Below the pieces are notes generated by a model. That model was given only the letters and a program-made list of their open reading frames with translations. It did no database searches and was not told where the DNA came from. A stretch of 64,000 nucleotides of DNA. Source: Hymenobacter ruricola (GTDB lineage: Bacteria > Bacteroidota > Bacteroidia > Cytophagales > Hymenobacteraceae). Each line of letters begins with the position of its first letter. Position 1 is the first letter of the stretch. The translations under genes were made by a program, and so were the position numbers. The DNA lies in contig NZ_JADQDM010000005.1 in NCBI RefSeq assembly GCF_015694525.1, forward strand, positions 186,001 to 250,000, written 5' to 3'. Shown here one piece after another: positions 7,685 to 16,943 of the stretch.

Positions 7685-10600
7685 ATGTTTACAAACCTAC
7701 AGACCCGGCTAAAAGCCGCTAGTCGGTGGTTGCCGGTGGCGGTTTTGCCCCTGCTGCCAGTCGCGGCAAATGCTCAGAGCCTCAACTATCCTGCGAGCAG
7801 CGCGACGGTGGTGAACGGCACCTTCACCAGCATTGCCACCACCGGCACGGCCATTACCACCACCAGCACGGACGACGCCAACTCGGCTGCTACGCCCATC
7901 GGCTTCACGTTTAGCTTCAACGGCCAAACGTTTACGGACTTCGTGCTCAACACCAACGGCTTCCTGAAGCTCGGCACCACGGCCCCTTCGGCCACGGCCA
8001 TGTTCATCGCCGAGCCGGTGGGCTCCACCATTATTGACCCCTTCCAAAGCCCCAACGCGGCCGACGTCAACATCGTCGCTCCGTTCAATATTGACCTGAC
8101 GGCGGGCAACGGCGCCGGCGGCGCGGGCTACCAGGTGGCCACCACCGGCACCGCGCCCAACCGCGTGACGACCATTCAGTGGACCAACGTGAGCGACAAA
8201 GCCGCCACCAACCCCACCCAGTACGCCAACATGAGCTTTCAGGTGAAGCTGTACGAAACCACCAACGTGGTGGAATTCGTGTACAGCGCGGCCACGGCCA
8301 GCACTGCGGCTTCGACCCTGCGCTTCACCCAGGTCGGCATGAAAGGCTCCGGCTTCGCCAACGGGCAATTTGTGCAGGCCCTCAAGCAGTCGGCCGCCGC
8401 CTGGAACACGGCCACGTTTGCTAATGCCATTTCCGGCACCACGCTCAACACCCTCAACATCCGCAATGCCGTGCCCCCGACGGCCGGCGTTACCTACCGC
8501 TTCGCGCCGGGCACCATCACGGCCCCGGCCAACGACAACTGCGCTGGCGCCGCCGCGCTGACGGTGGGGTCGTCCTGCACCAACGTCGTGGTTGACAACA
8601 GCCTAGCTACGGCTTCGACGGGTGCTCCGGCCCTCACCTCCACCGGTTGCTTCAACCCCGCCCTGACCATCGGCAACGACGTGTGGTACACCGTGGTAGT
8701 GCCCGCCACCGGCACAGTTACCGTCACCACCAGCGCCCTCACGGGTTCTACCGTGGACGACACCGGCATCCTCATCTACTCCGGTACGTGCAGCGCCCTC
8801 ACCGAAGTTGGTTGCAGCGACGCCATTTCTGCCTCCAACGAGTTTTCGAGCGCGACTGTAACGGGCCGGGCCCCAGGCTCGACGCTTTACGTTCGGGTGT
8901 TCACCTACCCCGGCACGGACGCTGGCCGGTTTAACATTTGCGCCACCACGCCCGCGCCCAACGACGCAGCCGTGCGCATGGTGTACGCTCTCACCAAACT
9001 GCCCATTCCGCAAGGCGCGCCGCACACCGTGAGCGCCTACGTTACCAACACCGGCACCACCGCCCAGACGAACATTGTGGTAACCCTGAACGTGACGGGT
9101 GCCAACACTTTCACCAGCACGCGGACGGTGGCCTCGCTGGCCGTAGGCGCCAGCACCACGGTAACCTTTGACCCGTACGTGCCCACCACCGCCGGCAATA
9201 ACACCGTCACGGTTTCGGTGCCCGCCGATGACAACACGGGCAACAACTCTTCGAGCGTGACCCAGGTTGTTAACACCTCGGATTACTCGTTCGCTGACGG
9301 CACCACGCCAACTTCGGCTCGTGGCTTTGGCGCCAGCACGACTTCGACGAACGCCTTCCTGGTGAAATACACGGCCAACACGTCGATAAACGTGACCCAG
9401 GTGCGCGCTTACCTGGTGAACTTTGCCGGCGCTCCCAGCCCCACCATCGGCAAAACGGTATATGCCGTGGTGATGAACCCCACCACAGGCGCCATTCTGG
9501 GCCGCTCGGCCGACCTGGTGGTAGCCGCCGCCAACGTCGACACCTACACCACCTTCACGCTGAACACGCCCGTGGCCCTGCCCGCCGGCGACTTCCTGGT
9601 GGGCCTGGCCCAGACCTATCAGACGGGTCAGACCCTGCAGTACTTCCCCATCGGTACCCAGGCCGAAGTATTCACCCAGGCTGGCCGCTACTACACCGCT
9701 TCGGCCATCACGGCCGCTGCCCCAACCGACGTAACCACCGTGACCGCGGCTACCCGCGACTACCGCTTCATGCTGGAAGCCGTGACCGCTTCGACCAGCG
9801 CCCCGGCTTGTAACCCGATTACCGGCATCGCCTCGACCGCCGTTACGCAGAACGGTGCCACCATCACCTTCACGGCGCCCACCGGCACCACCGGCTACGT
9901 GGTGACCTACACCGCCGCTAACGGCACGCCCGTCACCATCACGCCGGCCCCCACGGGCTCGCCCATCGTGCTGTCGGGCCTGGCTTCGGGCACTACCTAC
10001 ACCGTGAGCGTGGTTACTTCCTGCTCGGCCGGTGCCAACTCCATCCCGGTGACGACCACCTTCACCACCCTGCTGCCCCCCGCCACCTTTGCCGCGCTGC
10101 CCATCTCGGAAGGCTTTGAGGGCACCTGGATTAACGTGGGCGGCACCCGCGACGTGCCGAGCAACTCCTGGCGCAACACGCCCGCCACGGGCGACAACTC
10201 CTGGCGCCGCGAAGACGACGGCTTTGCTTCGGCTGGCTGGCAGTACGAAGCCTACGAAACCCCTCCGACCGGCAACCCCCCTCCCTACGTGACGCGTTCG
10301 AGCACCGGCAGCCACTCGGCTCGTTTCCACACCTTCGGTTCGGCCATCGGTGCCCAGGGCAAGTTTGACCTCTACGCCAACCTGAGCGGTGGCGCCGGCA
10401 GCCGCACGCTGACGTTTGACTTCATCAACCCCAGCGGCACGGACAAAGTGGACGTTTTCTACAGCACCGATGGTGGCGCAACGTTCACCACCACGCCCCT
10501 GCTGACGGCCACCACCAACACGACCTTTACGGCCAAATCGGTGGTTATCCCCAGCACCTCGGCTACGGCGGTGATTCGCTTCCAGGCCACTTCCGATTTC

Positions 10601-10921
10601 GGCAACGACGACATGGGCATCGACAACGTGCGCGTGAGCATCATTACGGCCAGCCGCAACGAAGCCTTGGCTGCTACCGTGGGCCTGTACCCCAACCCGG
10701 CGCACCAGCGCTTCACAGTGGCAGTGCCCGCCGGCAGCCTGCACGCCGCCACGGCTACCCTCACCAACGCGCTCGGCCAGACCGTGCTGACCAAGCAGCT
10801 GGCCCTGCCGGCGGCTGGTGGTACGGCCGACTTCGACGTGAGCCGCCTCGCCGCTGGCGTGTACTCGCTGCAGCTGAAGTCGGGCAACGACCTCGTGGTG
10901 AAGCGCGTGGTGGTTGAATAA
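7685..10921 (+). CDS. large T9SS-secreted multidomain protein
   Basis: The protein has about 1078 residues. It starts with a signal peptide (MFTNLQTRLKAASRWLPVAV, cleaved near ANAQ) and ends with a type A T9SS sorting domain over the last 80 residues (LYPNPAHQRFTV to LAAGVYSLQLKSG). Between these lie a beta-rich N-terminal domain, a bacterial pre-peptidase-like segment, a CARDB-like repeat (VSAYVTNTGTTAQTNIVV), a fibronectin III-like domain (residues ~720-800) and a MAM/jelly-roll-like domain with VDVFYSTDGG. It should be exported to the cell surface or medium. No catalytic residues were seen, so binding or adhesion is more likely than enzymatic activity. The ATG at 7685 precedes the signal peptide. 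Confidence 0.88.
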   Translation: MFTNLQTRLKAASRWLPVAVLPLLPVAANAQSLNYPASSATVVNGTFTSIATTGTAITTTSTDDANSAATPIGFTFSFNGQTFTDFVLNTNGFLKLGTTAPSATAMFIAEPVGSTIIDPFQSPNAADVNIVAPFNIDLTAGNGAGGAGYQVATTGTAPNRVTTIQWTNVSDKAATNPTQYANMSFQVKLYETTNVVEFVYSAATASTAASTLRFTQVGMKGSGFANGQFVQALKQSAAAWNTATFANAISGTTLNTLNIRNAVPPTAGVTYRFAPGTITAPANDNCAGAAALTVGSSCTNVVVDNSLATASTGAPALTSTGCFNPALTIGNDVWYTVVVPATGTVTVTTSALTGSTVDDTGILIYSGTCSALTEVGCSDAISASNEFSSATVTGRAPGSTLYVRVFTYPGTDAGRFNICATTPAPNDAAVRMVYALTKLPIPQGAPHTVSAYVTNTGTTAQTNIVVTLNVTGANTFTSTRTVASLAVGASTTVTFDPYVPTTAGNNTVTVSVPADDNTGNNSSSVTQVVNTSDYSFADGTTPTSARGFGASTTSTNAFLVKYTANTSINVTQVRAYLVNFAGAPSPTIGKTVYAVVMNPTTGAILGRSADLVVAAANVDTYTTFTLNTPVALPAGDFLVGLAQTYQTGQTLQYFPIGTQAEVFTQAGRYYTASAITAAAPTDVTTVTAATRDYRFMLEAVTASTSAPACNPITGIASTAVTQNGATITFTAPTGTTGYVVTYTAANGTPVTITPAPTGSPIVLSGLASGTTYTVSVVTSCSAGANSIPVTTTFTTLLPPATFAALPISEGFEGTWINVGGTRDVPSNSWRNTPATGDNSWRREDDGFASAGWQYEAYETPPTGNPPPYVTRSSTGSHSARFHTFGSAIGAQGKFDLYANLSGGAGSRTLTFDFINPSGTDKVDVFYSTDGGATFTTTPLLTATTNTTFTAKSVVIPSTSATAVIRFQATSDFGNDDMGIDNVRVSIITASRNEALAATVGLYPNPAHQRFTVAVPAGSLHAATATLTNALGQTVLTKQLALPAAGGTADFDVSRLAAGVYSLQLKSGNDLVVKRVVVE

Positions 10922-10938
10922 CCTGCCGCACTTCGCAC

Positions 10939-10973
10939 AAAAAAGGGCTGACCGCATGGTCAGCCCTTTTTTT
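10939..10973. terminator. bidirectional intrinsic terminator
   Basis: Stem GGGCTGACC (10945-10953) and GGTCAGCCC (10958-10966) has a GCAT loop and is flanked by A and T runs. It separates the T9SS gene from the convergent MoxR gene and can work in both directions. Confidence 0.93.
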
Positions 10974-10995
10974 ATGCCCTAGTGTTTCGCGGCGG

Positions 10996-11994
10996 CTAGC
11001 TGATGGGCACCTTGCGCAGGATGGCTTCAATCAAATCCTGGGTGCGAATGCCGTCGGCCTCGGCTTCGTAGGTGAGCAGGATGCGGTGGTTGAGCACGTC
11101 GGCGGCCACTTCCTTGATGTCCTCGGGCAGTACGTAGTCGCGGCCTTCGAGGTAGGCCACGGCCTTGGAGGCGCGGTGCAGGGCAATGCTGGCCCGCGGG
11201 CTGGCGCCAAACTGCACGGCCTGAGCAAACTCGGGCAGCTCATAATCGGCCGGGCGGCGCGTGGCAAACACCAACTCGATGAGGTATTTCTCCAGCGTGT
11301 CAGAAATCTGCACCTGGTTGATTTGCTGGCGGATGCCGAAGATGTCGGCCTGGGTGAGCACGGGCTGCACGTCTTCCACGAAGCTGAGGTTGGCCATGCG
11401 GCGCATCACCTCCAGCTCGTCGGCCTTCTTGAGATAGTCGACGTGCACTTTCAGCATGAAGCGGTCGACCTGGGCCTCGGGCAACGGGTAGGTGCCTTCC
11501 TGCTCCACGGGGTTTTGGGTGGCCAGCACCAGAAAGGGCAAATCGAGCGGGTAAGTGGTATCGCCGATGGTGACCTGCTTTTCCTGCATGGCTTCGAGCA
11601 GAGCGCTCTGCACCTTGGCCGGCGAGCGGTTGATTTCGTCGGCCAGCACAAGGTTGGCGAAAATCGGTCCTTTCTTCACTTCGAAGATGGACTGGTTCTG
11701 GTTGTAAATCATGGTGCCCACTAGGTCAGAAGGCAGCAAATCGGGCGTGAACTGCACGCGCTGGAAGTGCAGGTGCAGCACCTTGGCCAATGTAGAGATG
11801 GTGAGGGTTTTGGCCAGTCCGGGCACGCCTTCGAGCAGGATGTGCCCGCCCGTGAACAAGCCAATGAGCAGACGTGTGAGCAGCGGCTGCTGGCCCACCA
11901 CCACCTTGCCCATCTCGGCAAATACCTGGCGGATGAGGGGGTGATAATCGGCGGGGGAAGCCACTGGAATGGAGGTATCGGAAGCAGGGAGCAT
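10996..11994 (-). CDS. MoxR family AAA+ ATPase
   Basis: This is a 332-residue AAA+ ATPase. Walker A GVPGLAKT is at about residues 56-63 and Walker B LVLADEINRS near 115-122, followed by sensor 1 ATQNPVEQEG and the arginine region ASPRASIAL. MoxR proteins act as chaperones for metal insertion or protein maturation, usually with a downstream DUF58 and VWA-domain operon. Here the gene stands alone, convergent with the T9SS gene, so its partners are not visible. The ATG at 11994 was chosen; a GTG upstream at 12066 would add a non-conserved extension. Confidence 0.9.
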   Translation of the reverse strand: MLPASDTSIPVASPADYHPLIRQVFAEMGKVVVGQQPLLTRLLIGLFTGGHILLEGVPGLAKTLTISTLAKVLHLHFQRVQFTPDLLPSDLVGTMIYNQNQSIFEVKKGPIFANLVLADEINRSPAKVQSALLEAMQEKQVTIGDTTYPLDLPFLVLATQNPVEQEGTYPLPEAQVDRFMLKVHVDYLKKADELEVMRRMANLSFVEDVQPVLTQADIFGIRQQINQVQISDTLEKYLIELVFATRRPADYELPEFAQAVQFGASPRASIALHRASKAVAYLEGRDYVLPEDIKEVAADVLNHRILLTYEAEADGIRTQDLIEAILRKVPIS

Positions 11995-12663
11995 AACGAA
12001 ATAACGAACTGAAAAGGAGCCGCAAGGTAGGTTCCCATTGGGGTTTGGCCTTTGCCGCTCCACCACGCACCGGTTGAGCTGCCAGCTGTGAGAAGAGAAA
12101 ATATTATTACTTCATAAATATGAACTATCCCGAGAAATATCCGCCAGTGCAGAACGCATCATGTTATGGCTTACTTGCTTCAACTATTTACCAGCGAGTT
12201 ATTACAATCACATTGTTGGGGACGAGCCTTTCGCGGAAACGTAGCTTTCCATTGTAGAAAGCGGTACCTTAACTCATTGAAGTCCCTTAAAGCTCCTAAA
12301 GGAATAGCTTCGGGGCCTCCGCTACGGGCTGTTTTTGCCTTATGCGTTCTTTCACGTCACTATCGACCAATTCAGCGGGCCAGGGACCTTGCCGTACTTA
12401 GCAGCACCAGTAGCCTCTACGCTGGCAGCAATCGATGGATTTGCGACTATTACGAACGCCTGTACCAATGTTGCGGCCGCCAAGAGGAAAGCCTATCTCG
12501 TTAGATTCCAGGTTTTATCCGACGCTACCGCAAATTTTAACACCCGATTGCAGCCGATGGCGTATACATGCTCTTCCCATGCCAGCCCTCATCGAATGTA
12601 CTGTTATTGAATAATAATAGGATGAATTTGGAATGCTAATTCAAATAACCTGTGCGGACTGGG
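11995..12663. other. gene-free, AT-richer intergenic region
   Basis: No supported gene is visible in about 670 bases. Two short plus-strand readings (112 and 91 residues, at 12166 and 12335) lack recognisable motifs and overlap each other. Base composition is clearly more AT-rich than the neighbours. It probably holds the promoters of the MoxR gene and of the PID-CTERM gene, or a decayed insertion. Confidence 0.5.
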
Positions 12664-12693
12664 TTTGTATTCCAAAACATTGCTTTACATTTA
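12664..12693 (+). promoter_or_regulatory. putative promoter of the PID-CTERM gene
   Basis: TTTG (12664-12667) is followed after 18 bases by TACATTTA (12686-12693), close to the Bacteroidota TTTG/TAnnTTTG pattern. It lies about 60 bases before the ATG at 12755. Confidence 0.35.
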
Positions 12694-12754
12694 CTCTTGC
12701 TGATTTACCACTGCCGACATTTCACTTACCTCGTTCACCTTTACAGCATTTCGC

Positions 12755-12970
12755 ATGAAATCATTTTTCCTAACTCGTTTGCTACCGGTATGCGTTATGC
12801 TTGTGGCATTTGCTGAAACTGTTCTGGCTCAAGGCCCCGTCACCGGTGGCCCGGCCCCCGGCACCCCCGCCGCCACCGACGTGCCGCTCGACGGTGGCGC
12901 TTCGCTGCTGTTGGCCGGCGGCGTGGCCTACGGTCTCAAGCGCCTGCGCGACCGCCGCAAGAAGGCGTAG
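12755..12970 (+). CDS. small PID-CTERM-like exosortase substrate
   Basis: This 71-residue secreted protein starts with a signal peptide (MKSFFLTRLLPVCVMLVAFA, cleaved near VLAQ). A short Gly/Pro/Thr-rich spacer follows, then a C-terminal tail made of VPLDGGASLLLAGG, a hydrophobic stretch and the basic cluster KRLRDRRKKA. This tripartite tail (motif, membrane span, Arg/Lys cluster) is what exosortase-type enzymes recognise; the DGG motif matches the PID-CTERM class of Bacteroidota. The mature chain is only about 25-45 residues. An exosortase gene follows directly, after a terminator-like hairpin. Its role after processing is unknown. Confidence 0.75.
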   Translation: MKSFFLTRLLPVCVMLVAFAETVLAQGPVTGGPAPGTPAATDVPLDGGASLLLAGGVAYGLKRLRDRRKKA

Positions 12971-13000
12971 CATTGCGGTTGCGGCACGCCCGCGCCCTCC

Positions 13001-13036
13001 GACGGCCTTCCCAATGGGGAGGGCCGTCTTTTTTTG
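13001..13036 (+). terminator. intrinsic terminator after the PID-CTERM gene
   Basis: GACGGCC (13001-13007) pairs with GGCCGTC (13022-13028), extended imperfectly by TTCCC and GGGGA, and is followed by a run of T. It separates or attenuates transcription between the substrate and the exosortase. Confidence 0.8.
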
Positions 13037-13063
13037 CTGCCCGCCCTGTATCTTGCCGGCCTT

Positions 13064-13624
13064 ATGACTCCTTCTGCTCCCACCACCGGCGCCCTGCCCG
13101 ACAACCGGCTGCTGTTCCGCTTTTTGCTGGTGGCCGTGGCCCTGTACCTGGCGTGGTTTTTTGGCTACCAGCAGTGGCTGGGGCCCGATGGGCGCCTCGA
13201 TGCGGTGCTGTGTGCCCAGATTACCCGCGCCAGCGTGGGCCTGCTGCAAGCGCTGGGCTTTGATGCGGCCGTGGGCCCGACCTACGACCAACTGGTGCTG
13301 ATGAATGGACAGCCTTCGGTCATCGTGTACCCGCCCTGCAACGGCTTGGTTTTGTATGCCTTGTTTGCGGGCTTTGTGCTGGCGTTTCCGGGACCGTGGC
13401 GGCGGAAAGCGTGGTTTGTGCCGGTGGGGGTGGCCGTCATCTGGGGCCTGAACGTGCTGCGCGTGGCGGCCCTGGCCCTCAACCACCACTACTCCCACCA
13501 AACCGTCGAATTCAACCACCACTACACCTTCAATTTCGTGGTGTACGGCTGCATTTTCGGTCTCTGGATGCTGTGGGCCCGTCGCTTGGCGGTAGCACCT
13601 TCAACCAGCCGCGCCCGTGCCTGA
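13064..13624 (+). CDS. exosortase family protein (XrtX-like)
   Basis: This 186-residue inner-membrane protein has several hydrophobic spans. The three catalytic residues of exosortases/archaeosortases are visible: Cys92 in YPPCNGLVLYAL, Arg133 in GLNVLRVAAL and His152/153 in FNHHYTFNF. It should cleave substrates with a C-terminal sorting tail, and the gene just upstream encodes one. The following gene overlaps by 8 bases and encodes a membrane partner, so the two form a coupled pair. The ATG at 13064 was chosen; a TATCTTG element ends 8 bases before it. The XrtX subclass is inferred from context and lineage. Confidence 0.8.
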   Translation: MTPSAPTTGALPDNRLLFRFLLVAVALYLAWFFGYQQWLGPDGRLDAVLCAQITRASVGLLQALGFDAAVGPTYDQLVLMNGQPSVIVYPPCNGLVLYALFAGFVLAFPGPWRRKAWFVPVGVAVIWGLNVLRVAALALNHHYSHQTVEFNHHYTFNFVVYGCIFGLWMLWARRLAVAPSTSRARA

Positions 13625-14120
13625 CGCGGTGCTGCGGCCGGGGCCTTCGCTGAGCGCGCCCGTGCGCTGGGCGCTGGTGGGCGCGCTGCTGGCCGCGTTG
13701 CTCCTGCTTGGCGTCTACGACGTGCCGGTGCTGGCCTTCCTCACCAAATGGTGGCTGTGGGCGCTAGCCGCCGTGGGCCTGCGCCAGCAGGTCGAAACCC
13801 TGCAGCAGGGCATCAGCGGAAGCGTGGTGAAACGGCTGCTGCCCGCCGTGGCCACGTATGCGGTTGTTTATCTGGGCGTTTGCTTGTTGCTGCTGCGGCT
13901 GTTGCTGCCGTCGCCCGCGCAGTGGCGCCTTGTGCTGTGGCTGTATGCAGGCACGCTGGCGGTGTACGTGGCGCTGGTGGCGTTTGGCAAGTTGGGCGGC
14001 GACGTGGCTTGGGCGTACCGGCTCAGCCGGCAGCTACTGGATTTTGTGGTGAGCCCCTTGCCCGTGGCCGGCCTCTACGTGCTGCTGCGCTCCGGCTTTG
14101 GGGCCCGGGCGCAGAATTGA
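13617..14120 (+). CDS. exosortase-associated integral membrane protein
   Basis: This is a 167-residue, Leu/Val/Ala-rich protein with about four predicted membrane spans (residues ~18-45, 75-95, 100-125, 140-160). It has no recognised enzymatic motif. It starts at a GTG that overlaps the exosortase stop by 8 bases, a strong sign of translational coupling. In Bacteroidota, exosortase genes are commonly followed by such a membrane protein, so it is probably the sortase partner, though its task is unknown. About 180 bases of spacer follow before the paa genes. Confidence 0.65.
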   Translation: MPDAVLRPGPSLSAPVRWALVGALLAALLLLGVYDVPVLAFLTKWWLWALAAVGLRQQVETLQQGISGSVVKRLLPAVATYAVVYLGVCLLLLRLLLPSPAQWRLVLWLYAGTLAVYVALVAFGKLGGDVAWAYRLSRQLLDFVVSPLPVAGLYVLLRSGFGARAQN

Positions 14121-14176
14121 AGCGGGCAAAAGCTGGCCGGCTATCCATTTTTCCTTATTACCACAAAACAAACACT

Positions 14177-14208
14177 CGTTAGCTTTTCCAGTTATTTGAT
14201 TACCTTTG
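14177..14208 (+). promoter_or_regulatory. putative promoter of the paa cluster
   Basis: TACCTTTG (14201-14208) is a full match to the TAnnTTTG -7 element, with a weak TTAG at the -33 position about 20 bases upstream. It lies about 90 bases before the paaE ATG. Confidence 0.45.
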
Positions 14209-14298
14209 CAGTGCAGTCAGAAGGTTCTTTTTCTGCTTGCAAACACTGGCCAGTACCCGACTAGCCAGTCAATTACGCAGCTCATCCCCTTCCCACCC

Positions 14299-15375
14299 AT
14301 GAGCCGGTTTCACAAACTCAAAATCAAAAACATTCGCCGCGAAACGCCCGACTGCGTTTCGCTGGCGTTCGACGTGCCGGCCGAGCTGCGCGAAACCTTT
14401 CGCTACACCCCCGGCCAGTACCTGACGCTGCGCCGCGAGCACCAGGGCGAGGAATTGCGGCGCTCCTACTCCATCTGCAGCAGCCCGCTCGATGACGAAT
14501 GGCGCGTGGCCATCAAGAAAGTGCCCGAAGGCCGGTTTTCGACCCTGGCCGTGGACGGCCTGCACGCCGGCGACACCCTGGAGGTGATGCCGCCGCAGGG
14601 CCGCTTCTCGCCCAGCCTGCACCCCACGCAGGCCAAGCGCTACGTGCTGTTTGCGGCCGGCAGCGGCATCACGCCCATTCTGAGCATTGCCAAAACAGTA
14701 CTTCTGACCGAGCCTGGCAGCCACGTGTATCTGGTGTACGGCAACCGGGGCCGCAACTCTATTATCTTCAAGGAAGCCATTGAGGGCCTGAAAAACAAAT
14801 TCCTGAACCGGCTGAGCGTGTACCACGTGCTGAGCCGCGAGCAGGGCGACAGCGAGTTGTTTTTCGGCCGCCTCGACTACGCCAAGGCCACGGAGCTGCT
14901 GCAAAAGATTGTGCCCGCCACGCAACTCGACGAAGCCTACATCTGCGGCCCGGAGGAGATGATTCACGGCGTGAAGCAGGCCTTGGCCGAGGCCGGCGTG
15001 GCCCCGGAAAAAATTCATTTTGAGCTGTTTGCTTCCACCAGCAGCCCGGCCAATGCCAAAGCTACCGCGCCGCGCCCGGTAGGCGACGACGACCAAAAAA
15101 GTCAGGTAACGGTGCGCCTCGACGGCCGCGCTTACCCGCTGGCCATGTCGTACTACGGCGACACGGTGCTCGATGCCCTGCTGGCCATTGGCGTGGATGC
15201 GCCCTATTCCTGCAAAAACGGCATGTGTAGTACCTGCCGCGCCCGCGTCACGGCCGGCACGGCCGAGATGGACGTAAACTACTCGCTGTCGGACACCGAA
15301 TTGGCCAAAGGTTACGTACTTACCTGCCAGGCCCGGCCTACCACGCCAGAAGTCACGGTTGACTTCGACCAGTAG
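14299..15375 (+). CDS. paaE: phenylacetyl-CoA epoxidase reductase subunit
   Basis: This 358-residue flavin reductase passes electrons from NAD(P)H through FAD and a plant-type [2Fe-2S] centre to the PaaA di-iron site. The FAD-binding motif RRSYSICSSP and the nucleotide-binding AAGSGITPI are in the first two-thirds. The C-terminal ferredoxin domain has CKNGMCSTCRA plus a later Cys in VLTCQA. The ATG at 14299 begins MSRFHKLKI, matching the family; the upstream in-frame start has no support. It is the first gene of a paaEABCDH cluster, separated from paaA by a family A palindrome. Confidence 0.93.
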   Translation: MSRFHKLKIKNIRRETPDCVSLAFDVPAELRETFRYTPGQYLTLRREHQGEELRRSYSICSSPLDDEWRVAIKKVPEGRFSTLAVDGLHAGDTLEVMPPQGRFSPSLHPTQAKRYVLFAAGSGITPILSIAKTVLLTEPGSHVYLVYGNRGRNSIIFKEAIEGLKNKFLNRLSVYHVLSREQGDSELFFGRLDYAKATELLQKIVPATQLDEAYICGPEEMIHGVKQALAEAGVAPEKIHFELFASTSSPANAKATAPRPVGDDDQKSQVTVRLDGRAYPLAMSYYGDTVLDALLAIGVDAPYSCKNGMCSTCRARVTAGTAEMDVNYSLSDTELAKGYVLTCQARPTTPEVTVDFDQ

Positions 15376-15390
15376 CAAGCAGTAAGGAAC

Positions 15391-15501
15391 GTCATGTCGA
15401 GCTTGTCGAGACATCTCGCGTGGTGTTACTAATTCGTTTTCAACGATTGAAACGATTGAATTACTACTCCGAGCGAGATGTCTCGACAAGCTCGACATGA
15501 C
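15391..15501. repeat. family A intergenic palindrome (paaE-paaA)
   Basis: The arms begin GTCATGTCGAGCTTGTCGAG and end CTCGACAAGCTCGACATGAC. The loop of about 50 bases contains a short direct repeat (AACGATTGA twice). It lies inside the paa operon. Confidence 0.92.
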
Positions 15502-15556
15502 GTTCTGAATTAGTACTCCACTGTCCATCCTTCCACTCTAAACCCCACCCAGTCCC

Positions 15557-16513
15557 ATGGAAACGCTCGAAAAAGTCCTCACCCCGGAAGAACAGTTTCA
15601 GGCCCGCATCGACGCGGACATCCGCATCGAGCCCAAGGACTGGATGCCGGACGCTTACCGCAAAACCTTGATTCGGCAGATTTCGCAGCACGCGCACTCC
15701 GAGTTGGTGGGCATGCTGCCCGAAGGCAACTGGATTACGCGGGCGCCTTCGCTCAAGCGCAAATCCATTTTGCTGGCCAAGGTGCAGGACGAAGCCGGCC
15801 ACGGCCTCTACCTCTACAGCGCCGCCGAAACGCTGGGCACCACCCGCGACCAGATGCTGGCCGACCTGCACTCCGGCAAGGCCAAGTACAGCAGCATTTT
15901 CAACTACCCCACCCTGAGCTGGGCCGACATGGGCTGCGTGGGCTGGCTGGTGGACGGCGCCGCCATCCTGAACCAGGTGCCGCTGTGCCGCACCAGCTAC
16001 GGCCCCTACGCCCGGGCCATGGTGCGGGTGTGCAAGGAAGAAAGCTTCCACCAGCGCCAGGGCTTCGAGGTGATGCAGACGCTGTGCGAAGGCGCGCCGG
16101 TGCAGAAGGAAATGGCCCAGGAAGCCCTCAACCGCTGGTGGTGGCCCACGCTGATGATGTTCGGCCCGAAAGACGCCGACTCGCCCAACACGGCCCAGAG
16201 CATGAACTGGCGCATCAAGCGCTTCACCAACGACGAGTTGCGCCAGAAATTCGTGGACATGATGGTGCCCCAGGCCGAATTTCTGGGCCTGACCGTGCCC
16301 GACCCGCTGGTGAAATGGAACGAGGAGCGCCAAGCCTACGACTTCGGTGAAGTGAACTGGGACGAGTTTTGGGCCGTGGTGAAGGGCAACGGCCTCTGCA
16401 ACCACGAGCGCCTGCAGGCCCGCGTGCAAGCCCATGAGGAAGGCGCCTGGGTGCGCGAGGCGGCCAATGCCCACGCGGCCAAGCGCGCCGCACGGGAAGC
16501 GGTGGTGGCGTAA
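15557..16513 (+). CDS. paaA: phenylacetyl-CoA epoxidase catalytic subunit
   Basis: This 318-residue di-iron protein is the oxygenase component that converts phenylacetyl-CoA to its ring-1,2-epoxide. Iron-ligand motifs of the ferritin-like fold are visible: the [10 protein letters not shown] helix (EXXH) and [10 protein letters not shown]. The N-terminus [22 protein letters not shown] (starting near residue 30) is typical of PaaA. Length is normal. The ATG at 15557 is the first in frame after the palindrome. It acts with PaaB, PaaC and PaaE encoded on either side. Confidence 0.95.
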   Translation: METLEKVLTPEEQFQARIDADIRIEPKDWMPDAYRKTLIRQISQHAHSELVGMLPEGNWITRAPSLKRKSILLAKVQDEAGHGLYLYSAAETLGTTRDQMLADLHSGKAKYSSIFNYPTLSWADMGCVGWLVDGAAILNQVPLCRTSYGPYARAMVRVCKEESFHQRQGFEVMQTLCEGAPVQKEMAQEALNRWWWPTLMMFGPKDADSPNTAQSMNWRIKRFTNDELRQKFVDMMVPQAEFLGLTVPDPLVKWNEERQAYDFGEVNWDEFWAVVKGNGLCNHERLQARVQAHEEGAWVREAANAHAAKRAAREAVVA

Positions 16514-16525
16514 ACCACAACGTCG

Positions 16526-16625
16526 GTCATCCTGAGCGCAGCGAAGGACCTTCTCGCGTTTGCGCAAATCATAATGCTCCAAACTATCCCGGCGTGAGAA
16601 GGTCCTTCGCTGCGCTCAGGATGAC
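16526..16625. repeat. family B intergenic palindrome (paaA-paaB)
   Basis: The arms begin GTCATCCTGAGCGCAGCGAA and end TTCGCTGCGCTCAGGATGAC. The right end includes an ATG (16621) that is in frame with paaB, although the family start lies 30 bases further on. Confidence 0.92.
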
Positions 16626-16650
16626 AGAAAAAATTGTCGAATCAATCAAA

Positions 16651-16938
16651 ATGAACCAGTCTGAATGGCCTCTCTGGGAGGTTTTCATCCGCAGCAAGCA
16701 GGGGCTTGACCACAAGCACGTGGGCAGCCTGCACGCCGCCGACGCCACCATGGCCGTGCAAAACGCCCGCGACGTGTACACGCGCCGCCTCGAAGGCGTG
16801 AGCATCTGGGTGGTAGAGTCGAAGCACATCCACGCCTCCAACCCCGACGACTCGGAGGCCTTCTTCGACCCAGCCGCCGACAAAGTGTACCGCCACCCTA
16901 CCTTCTACGAGGTGCCGAATTCCATCAAACACATGTAA
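16651..16938 (+). CDS. paaB: phenylacetyl-CoA epoxidase subunit B
   Basis: This 95-residue subunit bridges PaaA-PaaC units in the epoxidase complex. WPLWEVFIRSKQGLDHKHVG and the middle HAADATMAVQNARDVYTRR are diagnostic of PaaB. The ATG at 16651 begins MNQSEWPLWEV, as in homologues; an in-frame ATG at 16621 belongs to the upstream palindrome. Only 5 bases separate it from paaC. It has no cofactor of its own. Confidence 0.93.
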   Translation: MNQSEWPLWEVFIRSKQGLDHKHVGSLHAADATMAVQNARDVYTRRLEGVSIWVVESKHIHASNPDDSEAFFDPAADKVYRHPTFYEVPNSIKHM

Positions 16939-16943
16939 CCGCC

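Noticed and set aside
8603..10957. 784-residue open frame antisense to the T9SS gene
   Set aside because: It is a GC-rich shadow frame with Gly/Arg/His/Val-rich sequence and no domain; the plus-strand gene has a signal peptide, domains and sorting tail.
12166..12610. Two overlapping short frames (112 and 91 residues)
   Set aside because: No homology was recognised, no signal or domain is present, and the frames overlap each other in an AT-richer region. I could not support either as a gene.
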